DNA of 64,000 bases, taken from the NCBI GenBank assembly GCA_020073015.1, contig JAIQFZ010000029.1, forward strand, positions 1 through 64,000, in the 5' to 3' direction. This document shows positions 37,259 through 47,575 of this stretch, in pieces. The position numbers and the translations under genes were made by a program. Every line of letters begins with the position of its first letter. Within the stretch, counting starts at the first letter, position 1. Below the pieces are notes generated by a model. The model searched no databases. It was not told where the DNA came from and was given only the letters and a program-made list of their open reading frames with translations. The stretch comes from Terriglobia bacterium (GTDB taxonomy: Bacteria > Acidobacteriota > Terriglobia > Terriglobales > Acidobacteriaceae).

Positions 37259-38398
37259 ATGAAGAAGCATTTCATTATCCCCCTGCTGCTTGTTTTCGTG
37301 GTCGCTCTATCGGCTCCATCCCTGTTCGCGCAGAACATGGGCAGCGTGAAGGGAGTCTGCAAGGACGTGGAGGGCAAGCCCATCGCGCAGGCGCAGGTCG
37401 AATGGTCCGGGGTTGAAACCGGCCGCAAGTACACCCTGAAAACCAACAACAAGGGCGAGTATTTCTCGCTTGGCGTCTCTCCCGGCAAGTACGACGTGAG
37501 GCTCATCAAAGACGGCAAGGAAATCTATAAGTTTAGCGGCGTCTTGGTCACCCTCAACGAAGTGGCGCTCGATTTTGACCTGAAGAAGGAGCAGACGGCC
37601 GCCGCCCAGGGACAGGGCCTGACCGCCGAACAAGCCAAGCAGGTTCAGGAGCAGCAAGCCAAGGTTGCCAAAGAAACCAATACCGTCAAGGCCCTTAATG
37701 ACAAGCTGAATGCCGCCAAGGCCGCCTCCGATGCCGGCGACTTTGAAACCGCCATCGCCACCCTGACGGAGGCCACCCAGATCGACGGCACCCGTGATCT
37801 GCTCTGGTTCAAGCTCGGGGACGCGTATCGCTCGTCCGCTCCCAAGCAAACCGACCCCGCCGAAAAGCAGAAGCGCTTCGAAGCCGCCGCCGCCAACTAC
37901 CAGAAGGGCATTGAACTCCGCACCAACTCCGAGCAGGCCCAAAAGGATCCCAACAACAACGCCACCCTGGCCGCCTACTACAACAATCTTGCCGAGACCA
38001 ATGCCAAGTCCAACAAGATTGATGATGCCGTCGCCAACTACGCCAAGGCTGCTCAGCTCGACCCTGCCAAAGCTGGACAATACTTGTTCAATACCGGCGC
38101 AGTTCTCACCAACGCGGGCAAGGTCGACGATGCCATCGTAGCCTTCGATAAGGTGATTGCCGCCGATCCCACCAAAGCCGAAGCCTACTACTGGAAGGGC
38201 GTGAACCTCATCGGCAAGGCCACTCTGAAAGGCGACAAGATGGTCGCACCGGAGGGCACAGCTGAGGCCTTCCAGAAGTATCTTGAACTCCAGCCCAACG
38301 GCGCGCTCGCTCAGCCCGCAAAAGACATGTTAGCCAGCATTGGCGCCAGCATCGAAACCACCTATGGCACCACCAAGAAAAAGCCGGTCAAGAAGTAA
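37259..38398 (+). CDS. Secreted carboxypeptidase-regulatory-like / TPR protein
   Basis: Signal peptide; SVKGVCKDVEGKPIAQAQVEWSG; tandem TPRs. Confidence 0.85.
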   Translation: MKKHFIIPLLLVFVVALSAPSLFAQNMGSVKGVCKDVEGKPIAQAQVEWSGVETGRKYTLKTNNKGEYFSLGVSPGKYDVRLIKDGKEIYKFSGVLVTLNEVALDFDLKKEQTAAAQGQGLTAEQAKQVQEQQAKVAKETNTVKALNDKLNAAKAASDAGDFETAIATLTEATQIDGTRDLLWFKLGDAYRSSAPKQTDPAEKQKRFEAAAANYQKGIELRTNSEQAQKDPNNNATLAAYYNNLAETNAKSNKIDDAVANYAKAAQLDPAKAGQYLFNTGAVLTNAGKVDDAIVAFDKVIAADPTKAEAYYWKGVNLIGKATLKGDKMVAPEGTAEAFQKYLELQPNGALAQPAKDMLASIGASIETTYGTTKKKPVKK

Positions 38399-38645
38399 CC
38401 CAAAACGCAACACTCCGGTCGATAAGCGAGTGCCCACTCATCGCGTACTTTGCGATGAGTGGGATTCCACAACGGTTGCCCTCCGACTACCTCGTGTGTG
38501 AATCCCCTGCTACTCAGTTACCGAGGTCTATGACCTACCTGTCCTTCGCACTCTCACCCAATCGCGCTACATTAATATCACTGTCTCCCCGCGCTTTGCG
38601 TTGTCTCCCCTGTGGTGCCAATTCGTCTGTTTGGGAGTGTGTGGA

Positions 38646-39698
38646 ATGGCTGCTCCGGGGAATTCCCCGATTGCGATTGCCTTCGAAGGCCTCAGCGGCT
38701 CGGGTTCGATCCCGACCCCGGTTCTGCTCGCCGGCATGTTGCGCGCCTCGGAAAAAGTAAGCGACCTGATCCGGATCGCAGCCGACCTGATCGGCACGAA
38801 CAAGCAAGCCATCCATACCCTTCGGGAACAGGGTTCCTGCGACGTCTCTTACGGATTGCCCGGCATGGCGCGTTTCCGCGTCAACGTCTTCATCCAGCGC
38901 GGCAGTTGCGCCATCGTCATGCGTGTGATCCCCACCGTCATCCCGACCTTCGGCTCCCTTCACCTTCCCGCACAGCTGGAAGACGCTGCCCAAGTGCGCA
39001 ACGGGATCATTCTCGTCACCGGCGGCAGTGGATCCGGCAAATCGTCGACTCTGGCGGCTCTCATCGACCGCGTCAACAGCCAGCACTGCTATCACATTCT
39101 CACAGTCGAAGATCCCATCGAGTTCCTGCACAACCACAAGAAATCCACCGTGCATCAGCGCGAGTTGCACAGTGACGCGCCCAACTTCACGCTTGCGCTG
39201 CGCGCCGCCCTGCGGCAGGCGCCGCGCGTCATCATGGTCGGCGAGATCCGCGATCGCGAGACCCTCGAAATTCTTTTGGAAGCCGCCGAAAACGGCCATC
39301 TCATTCTCTCCAGCATGAACACCGTCGATGCCTCCAAAACCGTCGAGCGCATCATCGCGGCCTTCAGCGCGGCCGAACAACAGGCGGTGAGAGAACGTCT
39401 CGCCAAGACTTTCCGCTACATCATTGCCCAAAGACTGATTCCGCGCACCGATGGCGGAGAGCGCATTGCAGTGGTCGAAATTCTGAAATCGAACTCCCGC
39501 ACCCGCGACTGCGTCGAACAGGGTGAGCGTGCCGGCCGCACACTGCTCGACTCCATCAAGGCCAGCGAGAGCGAAGGCATGCAGCACTTCGACGGCGAAA
39601 TCGCCAAACTTGTCCGCTCCGGGCTGGTCGATCTCGAAACCGGCCTCTGCTTCGCCAGCAACGCCACCGTGCTCGGCCAGGAACTCGCCCGAAACTGA
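38646..39698 (+). CDS. PilT-like type IV pilus retraction ATPase homologue
   Basis: ILVTGGSGSGKSSTLAALID, HILTVEDPIEFLH, APRVIMVGEIRDRETLEILLEAAENGHLILSSMNT. Confidence 0.85.
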   Translation: MAAPGNSPIAIAFEGLSGSGSIPTPVLLAGMLRASEKVSDLIRIAADLIGTNKQAIHTLREQGSCDVSYGLPGMARFRVNVFIQRGSCAIVMRVIPTVIPTFGSLHLPAQLEDAAQVRNGIILVTGGSGSGKSSTLAALIDRVNSQHCYHILTVEDPIEFLHNHKKSTVHQRELHSDAPNFTLALRAALRQAPRVIMVGEIRDRETLEILLEAAENGHLILSSMNTVDASKTVERIIAAFSAAEQQAVRERLAKTFRYIIAQRLIPRTDGGERIAVVEILKSNSRTRDCVEQGERAGRTLLDSIKASESEGMQHFDGEIAKLVRSGLVDLETGLCFASNATVLGQELARN

Positions 39699-39878
39699 GC
39701 CCAGGGAGAGCCCAGGGCACGAGTTGTCCGGTCTAAGCGGGCGCAGTGCCAGACCTGACCTGGTACAGTTCCATGCCCTATTTCGGTGTGACATTCGACA
39801 AGCGAGCGGAGCACCCGCGGACTTCCACGATTCAGAGACCGTGTTCTTTGTTGAAGTCTCACGCGGTATGATCCCTGC

Positions 39879-41171
39879 ATGTCTTCGGCAAGCGTCGTGA
39901 GCTTTGAAGAGGCAAGGCACATTGTTGAGCACCATGCTCAGAAAGTCGGTCCCGGGGAAGTCGAGAGAGTGGATCTTCTCGCGGCGCCGGGGCGGGTGCT
40001 GGCTGAGCCGATCCTGGCGGATCGCGACTTCCCTCCGTTTCCGCGCGCGACGCGCGACGGCTATGCCATTTGCACCGCAGACCTGGTGCAGGTTCCCAAA
40101 CGGCTCGAACTGGCCGGCGAAATCCGGGCCGGCGATTGGCCTGAGCCTGGAACGTGCAACGTGGGTCGCGGGCAAGCGGTCTCGATCATGACCGGCGCGC
40201 CGCTGCCTGCGGGTGCGGATGCGGTTGTGATGGTCGAATACACGGCAGAGGTCGGAAAGTCAGTCGAGATTCAACGCAGCGTGAAGAGCGGCGAGAATTT
40301 CGTTCCACGCGGGGCTGAAGCACGCCAGGGCCAGCTGCTCGTCGACCGCGGAACGAGACTGGACCATGCGGCCATCGCCCTCGCAGCGTCGGTGGGCGCG
40401 AGCAAGCTGCCGGTATTCCGAAAGCCGCAAGTGGCAGTGCTTTCAACCGGAGACGAAGTCGTTGAAATGGGCGCGATGCCCGGCCCCGCACAGATTCGGA
40501 ATTCAAATACCTATTCGCTGGCCGCGCAGATCGTGCAAGCAGGCGCCGAAGCTGTGCGGCTCCCGATTGCGCCCGATGAGCCTGCACGGCTGCGGGCGCT
40601 GATGGAAGAAGGTTTCGCCTGCGACCTGCTTCTGCTGACCGGCGGAGTCTCGATGGGCAAGTACGACCTGGTCGAGCAGGTCCTAGCCGGGTTGAAAGCA
40701 GAGTTCTATTTCACAGGCGTAAAGATTCAGCCCGGCAAACCGATAGTATTTGGTTCGGGTGGCGCGGACACTCCTGTCCGCGTGTCAGCAGCGAGTCCGC
40801 AGTCAGCGCGGGCAGGAATGCCCGCGCCACACAAGAAATACTTTTTCGGCCTGCCCGGCAATCCAGTTTCAACGATGGTGGCGTTCAAACTGTTTGCACA
40901 GCCGATGATCGCCGCTCTGGCTGGCATGATGCCGCAGCCGCTGGTTTTTCTGAAGGCTCGGTTGAGATCCGAGATCCGCACGAAGACCGGGCTGAAGCGG
41001 TTTCTGCCAGCCGTACTTTCCGGAGAGTTTGAGAACGCAGAAGTCGAACTGGCCGCCTGGCAAGGTTCTGGAGACATCGCTGCTCTGGCTCGCTCCAACT
41101 GTTTTGTGGTGATTCCGCCCGACCGCGAACAGATCGCGTCGGGAGAGTGGGTTTCGTTGTTGACCGCATGA
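39879..41171 (+). CDS. moeA: Molybdopterin molybdenumtransferase MoeA
   Basis: FPRATRDGYAICTADL, IMTGAPLPAGADAVVMVEYT, LLTGGVSMGKYDLV, FFGLPGNPVSTMVAF. Confidence 0.95.
   Translation: MSSASVVSFEEARHIVEHHAQKVGPGEVERVDLLAAPGRVLAEPILADRDFPPFPRATRDGYAICTADLVQVPKRLELAGEIRAGDWPEPGTCNVGRGQAVSIMTGAPLPAGADAVVMVEYTAEVGKSVEIQRSVKSGENFVPRGAEARQGQLLVDRGTRLDHAAIALAASVGASKLPVFRKPQVAVLSTGDEVVEMGAMPGPAQIRNSNTYSLAAQIVQAGAEAVRLPIAPDEPARLRALMEEGFACDLLLLTGGVSMGKYDLVEQVLAGLKAEFYFTGVKIQPGKPIVFGSGGADTPVRVSAASPQSARAGMPAPHKKYFFGLPGNPVSTMVAFKLFAQPMIAALAGMMPQPLVFLKARLRSEIRTKTGLKRFLPAVLSGEFENAEVELAAWQGSGDIAALARSNCFVVIPPDREQIASGEWVSLLTA
40759..40833. repeat. Family A palindromic element in-frame in moeA
   Basis: gtggcgcggacactcctgtccgcg ... 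cgcgggcaggaatgcccgcgccacacaa. Confidence 0.9.
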
Positions 41172-41207
41172 AGATGCAGCACAGCGAGCGAATGCGTTAC
41201 CCTGTTT

Positions 41208-41714
41208 TTGATGCCGAAAAAGCTTTCTCACTTCGATGCGCAAGGCCGAGCACGCATGGTAGACGTGTCCGCCAAGGCATCGACCGTGCGGGAGGCGGAG
41301 GCGAGCGCATTTGTCCGGATGAAGCCGAAAGTGTTGCGCGCGCTGCCGAAGAATCCCAAGGGAGATCCGCTGGAAGTGGCGCGCACGGCGGGCATCATGG
41401 CCGCGAAGCGCACCTCGGATCTGATTCCTATGTGTCATCCCCTGCCGCTTTCGCACATTGCTGTGACCTTGCGCGTGTGCGAGAATGGCGTTTCTATTGC
41501 CTCAAAAGTGAAGACCATCGCCGAGACGGGCGTCGAAATGGAAGCGCTGGTCGCAGCCAGCGTCGCGGCCCTGACCGTCTACGACATGTGCAAAGCGCTC
41601 GATAAGGGCATCGAAATCCGGGAAGTCGTGCTGGAGCGGAAATCCGGGGGCAAGAGCGGAGACTACCGGAGAAACGGCAAACGCAAATCGCGTCCCGTAG
41701 CCGATCAAGAATGA
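41208..41714 (+). CDS. moaC: Cyclic pyranopterin monophosphate synthase MoaC
   Basis: [74 protein letters not shown]. Confidence 0.96.
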   Translation: MMPKKLSHFDAQGRARMVDVSAKASTVREAEASAFVRMKPKVLRALPKNPKGDPLEVARTAGIMAAKRTSDLIPMCHPLPLSHIAVTLRVCENGVSIASKVKTIAETGVEMEALVAASVAALTVYDMCKALDKGIEIREVVLERKSGGKSGDYRRNGKRKSRPVADQE

Positions 41715-42463
41715 GCAGCAACGTCAAAATCCTGCTGGTGGACGACAACCCGATGGTGCTCGGGATGCTGCGGCAATCTCTTTCCGCGCTGGCCGAAGTC
41801 TCCACCGCCACTGACGCAGCGGACGCCCTGCTGAAAGCGGTGGATGAACTTCCCGACCTGCTGATCAGCGATTTCCGCATGCCCGGAATGGATGGGCGGC
41901 AACTTCTGGACAAGCTGAAGAGCCGCCCGGCAACGGCTGGAATCGCGGTCATCCTGATGGCCAGCAAGGCTGATTTGAGCGACCGGCTGTCACTTCAGGA
42001 TCCGGTAGAGGATTACCTGGAGAAGCCTTTTTTCCTGAAGGACGCCACGCGGAAAATCAAGCGCGTGGTGGATCGGATCGCACTGGAGAAGTTGAGCAAG
42101 ACTGCGTCGGATGGCGTGCTGCGCGGCAGCCTATCGCAGATGAACGTGATTGACCTGGTGCAGTCGCTCGAGATGGGACGCAAGAGCTGCCAACTCACCA
42201 TGATCAACGGCAGTGAAAAGTGCGAGATGTATTTTGCGAGCGGACAAGTGAAGCACGCCACCTACGGCTCCATCAGCGGCGATGAAGCGGTGTTCAAGGT
42301 GCTGCGCTGGACCGACGGCAACTTCCAGATCAACTTCGAAGGAAAAACCACCCAGGAAACGACCACTCTGAACACGCAGGGCCTGCTGATGGAAGGGTTG
42401 CGCTTGCTGGACGAGTCCCAGCGCGATGCGGCCGAGGGAGAAGATGTCCTCCTCGACACCTGA
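41711..42463 (+). CDS. Response regulator with C-terminal DUF4388/PATAN-type domain
   Basis: [63 protein letters not shown]...[32 protein letters not shown]. Confidence 0.92.
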   Translation: MSSNVKILLVDDNPMVLGMLRQSLSALAEVSTATDAADALLKAVDELPDLLISDFRMPGMDGRQLLDKLKSRPATAGIAVILMASKADLSDRLSLQDPVEDYLEKPFFLKDATRKIKRVVDRIALEKLSKTASDGVLRGSLSQMNVIDLVQSLEMGRKSCQLTMINGSEKCEMYFASGQVKHATYGSISGDEAVFKVLRWTDGNFQINFEGKTTQETTTLNTQGLLMEGLRLLDESQRDAAEGEDVLLDT

Positions 42464-42941
42464 CCGGATCCCAACCGCGGTGTTGACGGTGAGTGATTCC
42501 TGTTCGCGCGGCGAAAAGAGTGATCTCAGCGGGCCGGCCGTTGCCGAAGCTCTTCGACGGCGCAATTTTCAAGTGCTCGTGCGCAGCGTCGTCCCCGACG
42601 AAAAGAACGCCATCGAGGAAAAACTGATTGAGTTGTGCCGCTCGGCGCAGCTGGTCGTGACAACGGGCGGAACGGGAATCGCTCCGCGCGACGTGACACC
42701 GGAGGCTACGCGCGCGGTATGCGATCGCTTCGTCGACGGGATCGCGGAGCAGATGCGCGCGAACGGGATCCGCAAGACTCGCTTCGCTGCGCTCAGCCGT
42801 GCCGTTTGCGGTATTCGGGGAACGAGCCTGATTCTGAATCTTCCCGGTAGTCCTGCCGGCGCGGTGGAGTCGCTCGAGGCGGTGGTTGATTTGCTCCCAC
42901 ATGCGCTAGATCTGCTGGAGGGGAAGACGGGACATGAGTAG
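42444..42941 (+). CDS. mogA: Molybdenum cofactor biosynthesis protein MoaB/Mog family
   Basis: [72 protein letters not shown]. Confidence 0.93.
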   Translation: MSSSTPDRIPTAVLTVSDSCSRGEKSDLSGPAVAEALRRRNFQVLVRSVVPDEKNAIEEKLIELCRSAQLVVTTGGTGIAPRDVTPEATRAVCDRFVDGIAEQMRANGIRKTRFAALSRAVCGIRGTSLILNLPGSPAGAVESLEAVVDLLPHALDLLEGKTGHE

Positions 42942-42950
42942 TGTAGTGTG

Positions 42951-43028
42951 GTGTGGCGCGGACACTCCTGTCCGCGCGGGGAGCCAGCGCACTGCAAACA
43001 CGCGGACGGGAGTGTCCGCGCTACACAA
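42951..43028. repeat. Family A palindromic element, intergenic full-length copy
   Basis: gtgtggcgcggacactcctgtccgcg ... cgcggacgggagtgtccgcgctacacaa. Confidence 0.92.
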
Positions 43029-43057
43029 CCACGATCGCGTAAACTTCTAGTGCGCTC

Positions 43058-43738
43058 TTGAACAAGATCAAACATCTTCTGCACTCCTATAGCGAGTGGA
43101 TTAAAGCCGTTCTGGCTCCGCTTGGGCCCTGGGGGATGCTTGCGTTTGCGGCCGTCGATGGTTCGTTCATGGGCCTGCCGCTGGATGCGATTTTTGTGGG
43201 CTACGTGTACCACGATCGCTCGCGCTTCTGGCTTTACATTCTGCTCGGCGCAACAGGGTCGGCCCTGGGAAGCATTGTTCTGTACGTGATCGGGTATACG
43301 GGCGGAGAAGTGCTGCTGCGCAAGCGGCTATCGCCGGAGCGGTTCGAGAAGATCCACGCCTCCTTCGACAAACATGAATTCTGGGCGCTGATGTTTCCGG
43401 CCATGTTGCCGCCTCCGACCCCATTCAAGATTGTGGTGCTGGCCGCGGCGGCGTTTGAGATGCGGTTTACACACTTTCTGCTGGCGATTTTTGCCGGGCG
43501 GTTTGTGCGCTTCTTGATCGAGGCGCTGCTGACGCTGGCGTTTGGTCCGCAGATCGTGGGGTTGGTGGGCGGTCTGTTCAGGCATCACCTGAAGTGGATT
43601 CTGGCTGGCGTGGCGCTGCTGGCGGTAGTATGGCTGATCTGGTGGCGCCGGAGGAAGCCAGCGGCCAACTCTACCAACAAGAACGCAGCGGAGGAGGACG
43701 ATCCCGCGCTGCGCTCTAAACAGACTTTGATCAGCTAG
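43058..43738 (+). CDS. DedA-family (SNARE-associated) membrane protein
   Basis: LPLDAIFVGYVYHDRSRFWLYILLGATGSALGSIVLYVIGYTGGEVLL...FPAMLPPPTPFKIVVLAAAAF. Confidence 0.9.
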   Translation: MNKIKHLLHSYSEWIKAVLAPLGPWGMLAFAAVDGSFMGLPLDAIFVGYVYHDRSRFWLYILLGATGSALGSIVLYVIGYTGGEVLLRKRLSPERFEKIHASFDKHEFWALMFPAMLPPPTPFKIVVLAAAAFEMRFTHFLLAIFAGRFVRFLIEALLTLAFGPQIVGLVGGLFRHHLKWILAGVALLAVVWLIWWRRRKPAANSTNKNAAEEDDPALRSKQTLIS

Positions 43739-44326
43739 CTATGCTGCGGTCGGATTGCTGTGGGTTCGGTCCATCCAGCGGGCGATGGCGCTGGCGGCCA
43801 CGGGCAGTCCGAACACGGCCGCGGTAAAGAGTATGTCCCCTTTCAGTCCGCGGCGGAAGAACGGCAGGGCTGCGGCGTAGCACGTCATCAGGCCGGACAG
43901 AGTCTTGGGATACATATTCCAGCTGGCCCAGACCGCGAGATTACTCACCACAAAAAATGAGAGGGAGCCGGCGAGCGCCGAGGCTCCCACGCGCAGCAGA
44001 GACGTATTCTCGCGCAGGTTGGTGCCGAGCCACAGGATGGCCGCGTACCAGGCCCAGGTGACGAAATGATCCCACGAGAAGGGATAGGCGTAGACGAGTT
44101 TGGTCAGCACGACATCAGAAGCGGCGAGCAGAGCGAGCGGCACCCAGATCTGGCGGCGTGAACCGCGGGCGCCGAAATAGAGCAGGGCGGCCATGACCGG
44201 AGTGAAGGCCAGAGGATGGGGCATGAACCGAACCGCGACTGCCAAGAGGACAACTAGGTAAGCCAGCATGATCACCTCGTAACTGCGGGAATTAGAATTG
44301 TGGCGCGTGGGGGTATCGCTGGTCAA
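43739..44326 (-). CDS. DUF6580-like integral membrane protein
   Basis: FTPVMAALLYFGARGSRRQIWVPLALLAASDVVLTKLVYAYPFSWDHFVTWAWYAAILWLG. Confidence 0.75.
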   Translation of the reverse strand: MTSDTPTRHNSNSRSYEVIMLAYLVVLLAVAVRFMPHPLAFTPVMAALLYFGARGSRRQIWVPLALLAASDVVLTKLVYAYPFSWDHFVTWAWYAAILWLGTNLRENTSLLRVGASALAGSLSFFVVSNLAVWASWNMYPKTLSGLMTCYAAALPFFRRGLKGDILFTAAVFGLPVAASAIARWMDRTHSNPTAA

Positions 44327-44381
44327 GCGAACACGAACGTAAATTGCTCACGGTTGGGGACGGGGTCCCTGGAGGCCAAGG

Positions 44382-45317
44382 GTGGAGATTCCGGCTGGCA
44401 GAAGCGCGGTGCGCGGCACAATCCTCAGGAGGTTGCGACGAATCGCTGCGTCCGTTGCAATCCTGTTCGTGCTGGCGCTCGGAGCGGCGCTGCTCAATAA
44501 CAATGTCTCGATCCCGCGGCCTTCCCGAGCGGAATTCGTTGGGAACCTCGATCAGACGCTTGCGCGCAGCACGAACTGGGCGCTCAGGCAGTATCAGCAA
44601 ATAGGAAGCGGCTCCACGCCCGAAGGCCGTTCTCTTCTATCCAACTCCGCGACCGCCCACATGGTGGTCGACTGTGCCTCGCTTTCTAGTGAGCCACGCA
44701 TGAAGGCACTCGGGTCCAGTTTCGTTGACGCCTGGAAGGTCGAAGCGAATGTCTTGGGCAAGGTGGTCGATCCCGCGATGCCGACAAATGCCCCGAGCGA
44801 GCGGGAACTGCGTAGTCTCGAGGAGTACCAACGTTGGATCCTGCACGGAGCCGCGCCGAATGATGTCCCGCTATCACCCAAAGAACTGGAGCACATGTTC
44901 TCTCCGGACAAGTATCGAACGGGAAAAGCGACGCATCAATTGTTCGCCCTGTACTTCTACCGAAAATCCCAAGGCCCCACGCCTGAGTTAAATCGCCTGA
45001 TGCAAAAGATCGAGGAGCGAATTGCCTGGGAAGCTGCTGTCGACTTTCGCGTGACGGACCTCTACCTGCAGCGGCTCGCATTTCTGCTGGCAGCCGGCAG
45101 GCCCGATCTGGTCCGGCCCCGCTGGGTCGAAAGGGCCTTTGCCGCGCAGCAGATCGACGGGGGTTGGCTAGAAAGCTGGCACGGTTGGACTCGAACGCCT
45201 TACCGTTTCTCTTTTGGCGATGAGTTGTCGAACGCCCACTCGACCGCGCAGGGGATGTGGATCGCGTACATGCTGAAGCATCGCTATCCGGAATGGATCG
45301 ATAAGAACTACAAGTGA
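44382..45317 (+). CDS. Hypothetical membrane-anchored protein
   Basis: Complete ORF with N-terminal TM; HSTAQGMWIAYMLKHRYPEWI. Confidence 0.7.
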   Translation: MEIPAGRSAVRGTILRRLRRIAASVAILFVLALGAALLNNNVSIPRPSRAEFVGNLDQTLARSTNWALRQYQQIGSGSTPEGRSLLSNSATAHMVVDCASLSSEPRMKALGSSFVDAWKVEANVLGKVVDPAMPTNAPSERELRSLEEYQRWILHGAAPNDVPLSPKELEHMFSPDKYRTGKATHQLFALYFYRKSQGPTPELNRLMQKIEERIAWEAAVDFRVTDLYLQRLAFLLAAGRPDLVRPRWVERAFAAQQIDGGWLESWHGWTRTPYRFSFGDELSNAHSTAQGMWIAYMLKHRYPEWIDKNYK

Positions 45318-45346
45318 GCCGAGCCCCGCGGGCCAGGCAGTGCAAT

Positions 45347-46399
45347 CTATTGCTCTCCCTTGGTTGCAGCACTCGTGGCCCTAATCCCAAATCGCTGCCC
45401 CACAGCGTGCAGGTCCCGATCCAGAAACACCATCGCGCCCAGCGTGGAACGGGCGTCGCGGCCGGGGTAGGCGTAGCGGAGATCGCGGAAGCGGACAACA
45501 TAGGCGGCGCGGGCGTTTTCTAACTGCTCGGTTTCTGTGATGGGATATTGCGCCCAGCTTAAATACACCTGGCCGAGATAAGTCTTCTTGGCAGCCAGCG
45601 TGACGGGCGTTTCCTCGGGCTTGTACAGGATTTGCATCCTTCCTTCGGGATCGAACTCGGGGGCCAGCGAGTCGACGTTCGCGGTGGCAAAGAAAGCGGG
45701 CGTTTCCACTACGCCATGCCAGCGAAAGGGGTTGACCCAGTATGGGTACGCGGCAACTCGAACCGGATCGGTTCCCTGATAAATCCGCGACTGGAGCTCG
45801 GCGACGGCGCGGCGATGTTCGTAGTCGCGAACTCCCCAGCAGGCGCACACGGCCAGCAGTGCCACCGCCGCCGCCAGTCGTCCCTGCGGGCCTTTGCGGC
45901 GGGCTCCGATTTCTTCGTTAATCAGCGAAAACAGGCCCGGCAGGATGAGGCCGAGGATGAGAAACACGAGGATCACGGGCTCGACGATGAAAACGATGTC
46001 CCAGGAATACCAGCGTTCGGAGAACGGCCAGAAGGGACGCACGCCGTAGTTGTTGGTGAAGTCGAGCAGGATGTGGCTGACGCCGGCCAGGCACGCGTAG
46101 GCGAACAGCAATCCCCATCGCGGGGGAAGGTTGGGGTCGCGTGTTTTGCGCCCGCGCAGTCGCCAGATCAAGTACATGAATCCGACGACGGCTGCTGCGA
46201 TCAGTGGGAGGCCGAGGAACGAGTGGGTGAATCCGCGGTGATGATTTAATCCGAACGCAGAGCCCCAGAAGCGGCTGATGACATCGAGGTCGGGGGCCTC
46301 GGCGGCGAGGGTCAGCGTGGCGGTGGCGAGCGCAGTTTTGCGGTTCAGGCCGGCACGGCCCATGGCGGCGCCCAATAGGAAGTGGGTGACGGGTTCCAA
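45347..46399 (-). CDS. YdjM/LexA-binding-like metal-dependent hydrolase, membrane (DUF457 type)
   Basis: MEPVTHFLLGAAMGRAGLNRKTALATATLTLAAEAPDLDVI...NHHRGFTHSFLGLPLIA...HILLDFTNNYGVRPFWPFSERWY. Confidence 0.9.
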   Translation of the reverse strand: MEPVTHFLLGAAMGRAGLNRKTALATATLTLAAEAPDLDVISRFWGSAFGLNHHRGFTHSFLGLPLIAAAVVGFMYLIWRLRGRKTRDPNLPPRWGLLFAYACLAGVSHILLDFTNNYGVRPFWPFSERWYSWDIVFIVEPVILVFLILGLILPGLFSLINEEIGARRKGPQGRLAAAVALLAVCACWGVRDYEHRRAVAELQSRIYQGTDPVRVAAYPYWVNPFRWHGVVETPAFFATANVDSLAPEFDPEGRMQILYKPEETPVTLAAKKTYLGQVYLSWAQYPITETEQLENARAAYVVRFRDLRYAYPGRDARSTLGAMVFLDRDLHAVGQRFGIRATSAATKGEQ

Positions 46400-46464
46400 G
46401 CAAACTCCAGGTCAAGAGTGTATTGCACAGCGGAGACGGGGCCAGCCCCGTCTCTACGACACGG

Positions 46465-47403
46465 TCACACGGGTACCACCAGGGACAGGGCATCGGGCTG
46501 CATCGTCATTCGTACGGGAAGGCGGCCTAGTAACTCTCCGTCGGCTTCCACGTAGACTCGGTCTGCCTCAGCATTCTTCGATATTGATACCTGGCACAAA
46601 ATTTCCGAGCAACTGACCAGGTCGATGCCTTCGATATTCCATTGGCGTCCAAGCAGGGCGCCGGTGACATAGCGCAAATAGGCGGTGCGGCTGGCGGTGC
46701 GGCACATAACGGCGCGGAGATCGGGGCAATCCAGGGAGGCTCCGGGGACGAGTTCCCGCAGGATATTGCCAAAGAAACGGATGCGGACCGCGAGCAATTC
46801 GGTAAGCGTCGCCTGCTGTTTCGTGCCGCTGCCGTTGGCATATTCGACTTCGAATTTCCGCATGCGATGGGTAGCCCACAAGTTCCAGGCTTTCAGATAA
46901 TAGGCGGCCATGCCCGTCTGTTGCTTCAGATCCCGATTCAGCTTGTAGAAGAGGTGCGCGTCGACGCCAATGCCGGCTGCGACCGTGAAGTAACGCGTCG
47001 CGGACTGGCCGGAAAAGTCCTGGTATTCAAGCCGCCCCAGAGGAATGCGCCGGATCTGGCCGTTCACGGCCACGCGGGCAGCTTCTGGAGGGTAAAGGGG
47101 AAGAGCGAGATCGTGCGCGAGCGCGTTCGCGGTGCCGAGCGGCAGGATCGCCAGGACGACATTCGTATTTGCAAGTCCCTGGATGATGTCGTGGATGGTG
47201 CCATCGCCGCCACAGGCGAACACGGTGTCGCTGCCCGCGGCCACGGCGCAGCGGGCGTGGTCGGTCGCTTCCTGGCTGGAGCGGCAAACTGTCAGTTCAG
47301 TCCGAACCCCGGCGGATTGAATGATGCCCATTGCCTGGGCCAGCTCCGCGTCGCGCCGACGACGGCCAGAGTTGGGATTGAAGAGGATGGTGGCTTTGCG
47401 CAT
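46465..47403 (-). CDS. Diacylglycerol/lipid kinase-family protein (YegS-like)
   Basis: MRKATILFNPNSGRRRRDAELAQA, FACGGDGTIHDIIQGLANTNVVLAILPLGTANALAHDL. Confidence 0.93.
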   Translation of the reverse strand: MRKATILFNPNSGRRRRDAELAQAMGIIQSAGVRTELTVCRSSQEATDHARCAVAAGSDTVFACGGDGTIHDIIQGLANTNVVLAILPLGTANALAHDLALPLYPPEAARVAVNGQIRRIPLGRLEYQDFSGQSATRYFTVAAGIGVDAHLFYKLNRDLKQQTGMAAYYLKAWNLWATHRMRKFEVEYANGSGTKQQATLTELLAVRIRFFGNILRELVPGASLDCPDLRAVMCRTASRTAYLRYVTGALLGRQWNIEGIDLVSCSEILCQVSISKNAEADRVYVEADGELLGRLPVRMTMQPDALSLVVPV

Positions 47404-47515
47404 ACGGCTCCCCGATTCGAGTTTAGCAGTCTGGGCGAGAGCGGAAGGTATCTTCACCTGTGTACGGGCTAGTCGTGGTGATCGCCGCGCGTCCCAGCCA
47501 CGGAGAAGAACGTAG

Positions 47516-47575
47516 GGGTCCTTCGACTCCGCAGAAACTTCACTTCGTGAGGTTCCTGCTCCGCTCAGGATGACA
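47516..47575. repeat. Family D palindrome, intergenic
   Basis: tccttcgactccgcagaaacttcacttcgtgaggttcctgctccgctcaggatgaca. Confidence 0.9.

Noticed and set aside
39700-39878. Moco riboswitch upstream of moeA
   Set aside because: No convincing conserved Moco-element core could be recognised by eye.
38535-40175. 546-aa minus-strand ORF
   Set aside because: Antisense to the PilT-like gene and start of moeA; no recognisable domain.
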